Origin: Planctomycetota bacterium
GTDB lineage: Bacteria; Planctomycetota; Planctomycetia; Planctomycetales; Planctomycetaceae
Direction of reading: 5' to 3'
Length of the DNA: 64,000 bases
NCBI GenBank assembly: GCA_023417655.1
Contig: JAEZFD010000066.1
Location: 1 to 64,000 of the forward strand
Shown here: positions 1-7,164 of the stretch, piece after piece
Layout of the letters: the number at the start of each line of letters is the position of its first letter
Position numbering within the stretch: position 1 is the first letter of the stretch
Notes under the pieces: model-generated
Database searches by the model: none
Told to the model about the DNA's origin: nothing
What the model saw: only the letters and a program-made list of their open reading frames with translations
Translations under genes and position numbers: made by a program

Positions 1-242
1 CCCCCGGGGGGGGGCGGTTTGTTTCTCCGCCGGCCGCTTCAGCATTCCTGACGAAGGCCGATTCGCACATTTCCGGTGATGTTCAATTTTTCCGGGGTGC
101 GGAAGCCTGACGGTCAGCAGACAATGCAAATGCAGCTGAGAGAGCCCGAACAGGGTGAATCAGCATTCCGCTTTTGACTTCTTTTCCATTTTCCTCTCTG
201 TCACTCTCTCAAACCCAGGATGCCCTGGAGGATGCCACATCA
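1..242. other. Left edge, no gene seen
   Basis: I see no gene before the acetyltransferase. The window opens with C5 directly followed by G9 (positions 1-14), an unusual homopolymer pair that could be a low-complexity spot or an assembly edge. The rest is unremarkable non-coding sequence; a TTG codon at 174 is in frame with the next gene and is its alternative start. Confidence 0.4.
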
Positions 243-686
243 GTGAGTAATCCTGATTCGAACACTGCCGCCGAACTCATCCATGTCCGACCAGCCGTGG
301 AAGACGATGCAGATGATGTCCTGGAGTTTCTGGAGAAGTTCGTCGAAGCCCGACGAATTCTTCCGCGCACCATGGACGAATTGACGGGCTTGATGCCGAC
401 CGGGTTTGTCGCCGAATGTGATGGACAAATCGTGGGCTTCGCTGCGCTCGAAATCTATTCAAAGAAGCTGGGAGAAATCCGCTCGCTCTGTGTCGAACCC
501 AGTTTCCAGAGCCGCGGCATCGGACGGCGCCTGACTCAGGCCTGCGTCGAGCTCGCGAAAGACCGGAACATCTTTGAACTGATGGTCATCACTTCGTCTG
601 ACGAGTTCTTTCTCAGCTGCGGATTTGACTTCACGCTGCCAGGCGAAAAGAAGGCTCTCTTCATGCAGACCCGTGAGTCACATTGA
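243..686 (+). CDS. GNAT family N-acetyltransferase
   Basis: A 147-residue GNAT-fold acetyltransferase that would transfer an acetyl group from acetyl-CoA to an amine. The acetyl-CoA pyrophosphate loop is visible as Q-S-R-G-I-G at residues 89-94, after the beta-strand E-I-R-S-L-C-V-E-P. The overall pattern (an HVRPAVEDDADDV start, then a C-terminal strand ending in FFLSCGFDF) resembles the small acetyltransferases related to the ArgA catalytic domain, but the substrate is not shown. I chose the GTG at 243 because a GGAGG lies 11 bases upstream and the longer reading from TTG at 174 adds only low-complexity Ser/Leu/Gln residues. The gene stands alone before a divergent class of exported proteins. 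Confidence 0.8.
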   Translation: MSNPDSNTAAELIHVRPAVEDDADDVLEFLEKFVEARRILPRTMDELTGLMPTGFVAECDGQIVGFAALEIYSKKLGEIRSLCVEPSFQSRGIGRRLTQACVELAKDRNIFELMVITSSDEFFLSCGFDFTLPGEKKALFMQTRESH

Positions 687-869
687 GAGATCATTCTCTG
701 CACCTCCTGACCTTCGCCTGTTGAGACTGCAATAGGCGAATTCTGGCGTCAGTGATAGACTTTTCCGCGTGAGAGCGACCGGCGTGGTTTCGCAATTGCC
801 GACACTTCGTCCTGATGAAATCCCCGACGCTCACTAACGGAATTGTCACGCTGCTCACGGAGGAGTCAG

Positions 870-3800
870 ATGCGTTCGACATGGAGACCGCATCGTGCAC
901 AAGGTTCGCATTCCGCCATCACGCAATCAGGTGTGATGGCGTTAATATTTGCTGTCATTCTGGGGATCGCTGGCCCCGCATTCGCACAGTCAACAGCTCC
1001 GTTGAACTTGCAGGCAACTCCTGCTCAACCGGCCCCTGACCAGGACGATGCGACTTTGCGCGCTGTGACAGCCGTCGGGCAGGTTGCATGGGCTGTCGGA
1101 GATCGGGGAGTCATCTGGAAGTCGTCTGACGCAGGCCGGTCGTGGCAGTTTGTCAGCCTGCCTGCAGAAGCACGGACCTTCTCCTTTCACAGCGTCTGCT
1201 TTCTGACGGATCGCGTTGGCTGGATCGCCGGTGGAACGGTCATTCCTGTCGGCGGAGTCCTGCAGGGGATCGTCCTTTCGACCAAAGACGGAGGGAACAC
1301 CTGGCAGGTTCAGCCGGGTCAGGGGTTGCCGTATGTGCGTCATATTCAGTTCTTTGATCTTCAGCAGGGTGTCCTCGTCGGCGAACGGACCAACAACTGT
1401 CCCGGGGGAGCCCTGCGGACAACCGACGGCGGGCTAACTTGGAATCCCCTGCCCTCTCAACGGAGCGGAAACTGGAATACCGGAGCATTTCTGTCCGCAG
1501 ATCGCGGCGTGCTCGGAGGCGATCAAAACCGACAGGCCGTTATGGACCGGAGTTCCATGCTTCCATCGGGATCAGGTGCCGCTGCGTTGACCGGCTGGCA
1601 GGGTTCATCGCTGGATGCCCAAGGTCAGGCTTGGATGGTGGGTGACGGAGCAACCGTCGTCCGCAGCCTGAATTTCGGCGTTTCATGGCAGCCGCTCCGG
1701 GAGCAGCTGCCTCCTTTGATTGAAGACTTCTCTGACTTCACGGCAGTTGCCCATCGCGGACAACATGTCTGGATCGCCGGCCAACCGGGTTCGGTGATCT
1801 GGAAGAGTTCGGACGGCGGCGAACACTGGCAGCCGCAGCGGACCGGCGAAGGAATTCCGCTGACCGCACTCCATTTTTCTGATGAACTGCATGGCATCGC
1901 CGTCGGGCATCTCGGACGAATCTGCATGACGCAGGATGGTGGCCAGACATGGCAGAACACACGTGCCGCTGGACGCAGGCTTGCTTGTCTCGCACTGCAG
2001 TCAGATGAAGAAAAGACGGCCCTTCCCTTCCTCGCCCGCTGGGCGGGAGAAGATGGATTTCGGACGGCTGTGATGATCACGACCCGACGGGATCTCGGTG
2101 ACGATGCTCACCGCTCACGGGAACTGCGTGAACGACTGGCGCACGGCGTCCAGACTGCCGGAGGGAACGCTGGCTGGGTCGACTGGAAACTTCCGGTCTC
2201 ACTCCCGCTGTTGAATGATAACGAACAACGTCTCCTCGAAGAGTGGTCGCAGCTGACCGACCGTCGACTGGGGGATGTGTTGCTGGCGTCGCTCGTCGGG
2301 CAGATTCGCACCTGGCGACCAAGCGTCATCCTCATCGATGCTCCTGATGAGAAGAATGCGTCGGCCCAACTCATCGACCGGGCGATCACCCGCGTGCTGG
2401 AACTCGCCGCTGATCCGAACTTTGCACTTGCGCAGACAGAGATCTGCGGACTGGCTCCATGGCGAGTCGAAAAGCTCGTCCTGCAACGTAATGACGGGCA
2501 GACGGGAACCGTCCGGATCGATCTCTTCCAACCACTCCGGTACAGCCGATCGACTGTCGAAATGCAGGTCGCTCGAGCTTCCGGACAGCTGGCAAACATC
2601 CCGGGAACCTTCCGTCCATCCGGGGAATTCTGGATTGATTCCCGACGGAGCACGGTAGGACTCTCTGACCGGAATGTGTTCATTGACCTGGACATTCGCG
2701 TCAACGGAGACGCCCGCCGCGCATTGCCTGTGATCAGTAATGAGGACGCTGATCGGATTGTCAAAGAAGCTCAGCATCGTCGTCATGTCACTGCGGCAAG
2801 TGAGCGGATCATCAACGATCCGCAGCGTGCTGGTCAGCTGTTAGGGCAGCTGAATGACATTGTCCGTCCGCTGTCGCCAGAGCAGGCGGCTCAGCAACTC
2901 GCGGTACTCGGCGAGATGTATCATCGTCAGGGAGAATGGGCCCTCGCGGAAGAGGTCTACAGTGAACTGATGACACGGTATCCCGATCAGCCGGCAGCGG
3001 CTCAGGCGATGCTCTGGCTGCTGAAATACTGGTCGAGTGCGGAAATGAACTGGCAGCGTCTGAAGACGATTCAGTCTCAACGAGTCACCACTCGGGCAAC
3101 AGCCCTTAACGAAGGCGTGATTCAAACCGCTGTCGAAGCGGCTCTGCAGGCCGCCAAAGAAAAGCAGAACCGCATGGCTTACTCCCTCGCGGCTCCGCCG
3201 TTACCGGCCGCAATTGAAGCCAACTCGCATGCACTTCCCCCGACAATGGGAGACCTGCGCTCCGTCACGACGGCCGATGGACAGGCCGGGAGCCCGCAGC
3301 AGATGCTGCTGACTCGCTGGCAAACGGGAGCGAATGCGATCGTGAAGACGCTGAATCAGGCGTACCCGCAACTCGCTCAGCAACCGGAAACACAGTTCAT
3401 CACAGCGGCGTTGATGCGGCGGCGCGGCGATCACCGCAAAGCCGATGACATCTATCGCGAGTTCATGAAGACCCTCAGTGACGCCCCCTGGAATATCGCC
3501 GCACGCGGAGAAGCTTTCCTGGTGCGCCCCGGTGCTCAGGCTCCGAAACCGGCGATCATCTGCAAACGGGTCGCGACGCCTCCCCATCTGGATGGACTGC
3601 TGTCCGATCCCTGCTGGGTCGGCGCGACCGAGATTCGGCTCGGAGAAGAGCAGTCCGACACGTATGTCGGGTCGCAGAGTCTTGGCGGGTCAATTCGAAG
3701 CGGCAACTCCTCACGCCCTGTTGTGCTGATGGCCCGGGATGAACGTTTCCTGTACCTGGCCGCCACGGTGCCCATCGAGTCACGGCTTCCCGCGGACGGA

Positions 3801-4175
3801 CCTGAGACACACGGCCGAAGCCATGACGCTGATCTCGGGCAGTTCGACCGCATCAGCTTTCAGTTCGACGTCGATCGTGACTATGCCACGTACTATCAGT
3901 TCACCGTCGATCAGCGCGGTCACACCCGTGATTCGTGCTGGGAAGACGAGAAGTACAACCCTCGCTGGTTCGTGGCGACGACCCGTTCAGGCGATGCCTG
4001 GCGGATGGAGTGCGCGATTCCGCTCGATGAACTGCTTCCAGCCGACCGGATCTCCGGCACTAGCTGGGGAGTCGGCATCACGCGCATCATGCCCGGGATT
4101 GGTTCGCACGGCTGGACCGCTGCTGGTGCCGTTTCACCTCGACCGGAACTCTTTGGACTCGTTCGCTTCGAGTAA
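870..4175 (+). CDS. Large exported protein: YCF48/BNR-like propeller, Rossmann-like middle, CBM9-like C-terminus
   Basis: A 1101-residue exported protein. The start is ATG 870, with GGAGGAG at 859-865; the TTG at 843 is in frame but has no such site. A signal peptide ends at about AGPAFAQ. Residues about 40-380 carry repeated blades of the form W-x-x-G-x-x-G-x-[IV]-x-x-[ST]-x-D-G-G-x-x-W, as in photosystem-II assembly factor YCF48 and BNR/sialidase-type propellers. Residues about 390-600 look like a degenerate PIG-L/LmbE-type domain (R-E-L-R-E-R-L, then I-R-T-W-R-P-S-V-I-L-I-D). A TPR-like stretch follows (LGEMYHRQGEWALAEEVYSELM). The last 170 residues resemble the CBM9-like sugar-binding sandwich (H-L-D-G-L-L-S-D-P-C-W opening). 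The molecular role is not known; the domain assignments beyond the propeller are my reading and unverified. Confidence 0.8.
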   Translation: MRSTWRPHRAQGSHSAITQSGVMALIFAVILGIAGPAFAQSTAPLNLQATPAQPAPDQDDATLRAVTAVGQVAWAVGDRGVIWKSSDAGRSWQFVSLPAEARTFSFHSVCFLTDRVGWIAGGTVIPVGGVLQGIVLSTKDGGNTWQVQPGQGLPYVRHIQFFDLQQGVLVGERTNNCPGGALRTTDGGLTWNPLPSQRSGNWNTGAFLSADRGVLGGDQNRQAVMDRSSMLPSGSGAAALTGWQGSSLDAQGQAWMVGDGATVVRSLNFGVSWQPLREQLPPLIEDFSDFTAVAHRGQHVWIAGQPGSVIWKSSDGGEHWQPQRTGEGIPLTALHFSDELHGIAVGHLGRICMTQDGGQTWQNTRAAGRRLACLALQSDEEKTALPFLARWAGEDGFRTAVMITTRRDLGDDAHRSRELRERLAHGVQTAGGNAGWVDWKLPVSLPLLNDNEQRLLEEWSQLTDRRLGDVLLASLVGQIRTWRPSVILIDAPDEKNASAQLIDRAITRVLELAADPNFALAQTEICGLAPWRVEKLVLQRNDGQTGTVRIDLFQPLRYSRSTVEMQVARASGQLANIPGTFRPSGEFWIDSRRSTVGLSDRNVFIDLDIRVNGDARRALPVISNEDADRIVKEAQHRRHVTAASERIINDPQRAGQLLGQLNDIVRPLSPEQAAQQLAVLGEMYHRQGEWALAEEVYSELMTRYPDQPAAAQAMLWLLKYWSSAEMNWQRLKTIQSQRVTTRATALNEGVIQTAVEAALQAAKEKQNRMAYSLAAPPLPAAIEANSHALPPTMGDLRSVTTADGQAGSPQQMLLTRWQTGANAIVKTLNQAYPQLAQQPETQFITAALMRRRGDHRKADDIYREFMKTLSDAPWNIAARGEAFLVRPGAQAPKPAIICKRVATPPHLDGLLSDPCWVGATEIRLGEEQSDTYVGSQSLGGSIRSGNSSRPVVLMARDERFLYLAATVPIESRLPADGPETHGRSHDADLGQFDRISFQFDVDRDYATYYQFTVDQRGHTRDSCWEDEKYNPRWFVATTRSGDAWRMECAIPLDELLPADRISGTSWGVGITRIMPGIGSHGWTAAGAVSPRPELFGLVRFE

Positions 4176-4190
4176 TTCACTTGGATTACA

Positions 4191-5435
4191 TCAGGCCGGT
4201 TCGGTCTTCTTCGCAGGGGGAACGATGATGCCGTCTGCGAGCTTCATGAGATAGAGCGCCGTCAGCTTGGCCCGTTCGACAAGACTGTCGAGCAGAACGA
4301 ATTCATCCGCGCTGTGAATCTTGCCACCCCGGACTCCGAGGGTATCGACATTCGGGATGCCCAGCGCGGCCAATCGGTTTCCGTCACAGGAACCACCGCT
4401 CGGGGACCACGTCAGATCCAGGCCCAGTTCCTTCCCACAGTCATGCAGCTGTTGCAGCTGCGATTCCAATGAAGGCGTCAGTGACTTAGGTGGAGAAGAA
4501 AACTCTCCCTGCAGCTGCATCGCGACGCCCTGCTGTTCGGAGACCCGATTGAGAATCTCCGCGATCGCTGACTGGATCTCTGCTTCCTGCCGACGGTCGG
4601 TGTAGCGGATATTCAGATGAAGGACAGCGAGGGCTGGAATCATGTTGCTAGGACCGCCTCCATCTACCCGAGCGACGTTCAATGTCATCTCCGGCCAGCG
4701 TCCATTGAGTCGGTGCAGGTCCAGTGCAGCCATCGCCGCAGCGACAATCGCATTTCGCCCCAGATGGAAGTCGCGTCCGGAATGAGCCGACTGCCCATGA
4801 ACGATCACCGCAAAATTCCCGCTTCCTTTCCGTGAGGAGACCAGACCTCCTGTCGGCAGAGAGGGCTCGAACAGCAATCCCAGCTGCACGCATTTGGCGA
4901 ATTCAGCAAAAAGCGAAGCAGAGCCCGGCGATCCAATCTCTTCATCACTGTTGACAATGACATTCCACCCAAGCCGATTCTGGCCGGTCTGTTGGGCGAA
5001 TCGCTCAAAGGCCTTGAGTGAGAACAACATCACGATTAGGCCCCCCTTCGCATCAGCAACGCCGGGTCCCTGCAATGTGTTCGCATCCAGCCGCGTCACA
5101 GACTGAAAGGGAGACAGCGGTCCGTAAACCGTGTCCATGTGAATCGCCAGCAGCACCTGCAACGGTGCCTGAGGCCGACAGATTGCAGAGACGTTTGGCC
5201 CGAGTTGAAGCGGGACGAGATTCCCATGCTCGTCGACTCGCTTTGCCGGCTGCGGGTGATGCTGCTCGACCTGCGGGGTCAGTTCGCGGAACTGCTCCTC
5301 AACCAGATGGGCCATTTCGGTCAGTCCCAGCGGATTGAACGTCCCAGTGTTCAGGTTCGCCCACGATTGCAGCAGACTCCGCATGGTCTCCGCCTGCGTC
5401 TCGATCCAGCGGAGATAAGGGGCGTAAGGTGTCAT
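4191..5435 (-). CDS. M20 family metallopeptidase (carboxypeptidase G2-like)
   Basis: A 414-residue zinc aminoacylase/carboxypeptidase of the M20 clan. The metal and catalytic residues are in place: H99-M-D101, the bridging aspartate in G-P-G-V-A-D128-A-K-G-G, and E165-E166 in N-S-D-E-E-I-G, with a final histidine in K-I-H-S-A-D-E near the C-terminus. The lid/dimerisation domain sits between (SAHSGRDFHLGRNA). The layout is closest to glutamate carboxypeptidase (G2) type enzymes, which remove a C-terminal amino acid from peptide or folate-like substrates. No signal peptide is evident, so it is probably cytoplasmic. It ends 15 bp from the converging upstream gene, with no terminator hairpin seen between them. 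Confidence 0.9.
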   Translation of the reverse strand: MTPYAPYLRWIETQAETMRSLLQSWANLNTGTFNPLGLTEMAHLVEEQFRELTPQVEQHHPQPAKRVDEHGNLVPLQLGPNVSAICRPQAPLQVLLAIHMDTVYGPLSPFQSVTRLDANTLQGPGVADAKGGLIVMLFSLKAFERFAQQTGQNRLGWNVIVNSDEEIGSPGSASLFAEFAKCVQLGLLFEPSLPTGGLVSSRKGSGNFAVIVHGQSAHSGRDFHLGRNAIVAAAMAALDLHRLNGRWPEMTLNVARVDGGGPSNMIPALAVLHLNIRYTDRRQEAEIQSAIAEILNRVSEQQGVAMQLQGEFSSPPKSLTPSLESQLQQLHDCGKELGLDLTWSPSGGSCDGNRLAALGIPNVDTLGVRGGKIHSADEFVLLDSLVERAKLTALYLMKLADGIIVPPAKKTEPA

Positions 5436-5462
5436 CTGGTTTTCCGCTCAGGAAAGGCTGAA

Positions 5463-5483
5463 CTGTCGTAACAATGACAACAG
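5463..5483. promoter_or_regulatory. 21-bp imperfect palindrome, possible activator site
   Basis: CTGTCGTAACAATGACAACAG matches its own reverse complement at 14 of 21 positions, with outer arms CTGT/ACAG. It is centred about 135 bp upstream of the start point predicted from the sigma-54-like element at 5582, the usual position for an enhancer-binding protein. The activator role is inference. Confidence 0.3.
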
Positions 5484-5581
5484 ATTAATCGAATTTGCGA
5501 CACCGGCAGAATCTGCCGAAAACCGCAACACAGAACACAAAGCATTACCCACCAATAACTTAAACAACAACGACACTCTTC

Positions 5582-5597
5582 TGGCACGGGTTTTGTT
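5582..5597 (+). promoter_or_regulatory. Candidate sigma-54 promoter
   Basis: TGGCACG-GGTT-TTGTT matches the RpoN consensus TGGCACG-N4-TTGCW, with GG and the -12 dinucleotide 10 bases apart, except that the -12 element reads GT instead of GC. The predicted start of transcription is near 5608, leaving about 43 bases to the ATG at 5651. The only gene it can serve on this strand is the His-rich secreted protein. Confidence 0.5.
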
Positions 5598-5650
5598 TCT
5601 TACTTTTCCGTTATTGGAAAACGAACCTCTCAAGACGAAAAGGGACTGCC

Positions 5651-5959
5651 ATGAAGACGATCGCCATTTGCGCTGCATTGTTTGCAGGACTGATCTGTGC
5701 CGGACAGGCGAATGCGGGGCCAACACACGGACACAAGAACTCGTGGGGAACCGGATACCGCGGAGGACATCATCACGGCGGCCCGAGCCATGGACGCGGC
5801 CATTATCACTACCACAACACAGGCCATTACGACTATGTGCCCGGCGGCTATGTTCAACACTGGAACCACTATCACTACGTCCCGGGCGGATACCAGTGGC
5901 ATAACACAGGCCACTATGACTACCACCGCGGTGGTCACGGTCACCATCACCACCGCTAA
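5651..5959 (+). CDS. Small secreted His/Gly/Tyr-rich protein
   Basis: A 102-residue exported protein. A clear signal peptide (MKTIAICAALFAGLICAGQANA) is followed by about 80 residues dominated by His, Gly and Tyr, ending in G-H-H-H-H-R. Two internal repeats are visible: HNTGHYDY occurs twice and YVPGGY occurs twice. Such composition suggests binding of zinc, nickel or copper in the periplasm or at the cell surface, but no catalytic motif exists. An AAGGGA ribosome site lies just upstream of the ATG. The gene has a candidate sigma-54 promoter and faces hemB, a zinc enzyme, across a hairpin; a functional link is only speculation. Proteins of this composition are known as hypotheticals in planctomycetes. 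Confidence 0.8.
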   Translation: MKTIAICAALFAGLICAGQANAGPTHGHKNSWGTGYRGGHHHGGPSHGRGHYHYHNTGHYDYVPGGYVQHWNHYHYVPGGYQWHNTGHYDYHRGGHGHHHHR

Positions 5960-5987
5960 GCCGCCTCATTTGAGACGCGGTAAATCA

Positions 5988-6044
5988 GGTGAGCTCCAGC
6001 TGGCACGCATGGACTTCTGGAAAACGCGTGCCGCTGGAACACCT
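5988..6044. terminator. Imperfect hairpin between convergent genes
   Basis: CCAGC-T-GGCACGC (5996-6008) pairs with GCGTGCC-GCTGG (6026-6037) with a one-base bulge, and outer GGTG/CACC bases can extend it. No T-run follows directly. It lies between the ends of the His-rich gene and hemB, so it may stop both transcripts. Confidence 0.45.
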
Positions 6045-6061
6045 CTTGATCCATTCCTTGC

Positions 6062-7045
6062 CTACTCCATCCAGCGGGCCACATCCTTGGCATGGTAAGT
6101 CAGAATCATGTCGGCACCTGCCCGACGGATGCTTGTCAGAATTTCGAGGGCGACACGCTGCTCATCAATCCAGCCCTGGGCCGCTGCTGCTTTCACCATG
6201 GCGAATTCACCACTCACGTTATAGGCCGCGAGCGGAAGCTCCGGGTAAGCCTCTTTCACTCTCCGAATGATATCGAGGTAACTCAATGCCGGCTTCACCA
6301 TCAGAATGTCTGCCCCTTCGCCGACATCCAGTTCCACCTCACGAAGCGCCTCATTCGAATTCGCGGGGTCCATCTGGTAAGTCGCACGATTTCCGAACTG
6401 CGGCGTGCTTTCTGCGGCTTCACGAAATGGGCCGTAAAATCCGGAGCAGTACTTGGCGGCATAACTCATGATCGGGATGTGTGAGAACCCCGCTTCGTCC
6501 AGACCTTCCCGCATCGCCTCGATCATGCCGTCCATCATGCCGCTCGGAGCAACGAGGTCGGCTCCGGCTTTCGCGTGACTGACGGCCTGTTCCTGGAGCA
6601 ATGCCAGAGTCTCATCATTGTCGACGTCAACCATGCCCCCCTGCTCATGCAGGACGCCGCAATGACCATGATCGGTGAACTCGCAATAGCAAACATCGGT
6701 CATCACCAGCAGTGAGTCATCTGCGCTTTTAATCTCGTGAATCGCCTGCTGCACGATGCCAGTGTCGGATCGCGCATCAGAACCGTCAGCGTCCTTGTGC
6801 TCAGGAATGCCGAACAGAATCACGCCGGGAATTCCGCAGTTCTTGATCTCGCGAATTTCCTCTTTCAGCTGATCGACCGAAAGCTGATAGTGCCCGGGCA
6901 TTGAACCAATCGGATTCTTCTGCCCCCGACCATGCCGGACGAACAGCGGCAGAATCAAATCTTTCGGGCTCAGCGTCGTCTCACGAACGAGTTCCCGGAG
7001 TTGTGGATGCCGACGAAGACGACGCAGTCGAGTGGATGGAAACAT
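6062..7045 (-). CDS. hemB: Porphobilinogen synthase (delta-aminolevulinate dehydratase)
   Basis: HemB condenses two 5-aminolevulinate molecules to porphobilinogen, the second committed step of haem synthesis, in the cytoplasm. The 327-residue reading from ATG 7045 fits the family length; a TTG at 7081 would add 12 residues. The zinc-type cysteine triad C119-x-C121-x7-C129 (DVCYCEFTDHGHCG) is present, so this is the zinc-dependent class rather than the magnesium class. The Schiff-base lysines are K198 (AAKYCSGFYG) and K251 (MVKPALSYLD). It is the last gene of a long minus-strand run, 120 bp after a TPR gene that has no obvious haem connection. Confidence 0.97.
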   Translation of the reverse strand: MFPSTRLRRLRRHPQLRELVRETTLSPKDLILPLFVRHGRGQKNPIGSMPGHYQLSVDQLKEEIREIKNCGIPGVILFGIPEHKDADGSDARSDTGIVQQAIHEIKSADDSLLVMTDVCYCEFTDHGHCGVLHEQGGMVDVDNDETLALLQEQAVSHAKAGADLVAPSGMMDGMIEAMREGLDEAGFSHIPIMSYAAKYCSGFYGPFREAAESTPQFGNRATYQMDPANSNEALREVELDVGEGADILMVKPALSYLDIIRRVKEAYPELPLAAYNVSGEFAMVKAAAAQGWIDEQRVALEILTSIRRAGADMILTYHAKDVARWME

Positions 7046-7164
7046 AATCTCGTTTTCTGAAAGAGGAGAGCAGTTGCTCAAAACGAGCCTCCGTGAGAGG
7101 CGTCGCCGATCCTGAACTGCCGTCCGAATGATCTTGCGATGAGGGTCATCTCAGTCGTGGAGAT

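Noticed and set aside
1..14. C5G9 run at the window start as a terminator
   Set aside because: A zero-loop palindrome with no T-run; it could be an assembly artefact, and no gene precedes it in the window.
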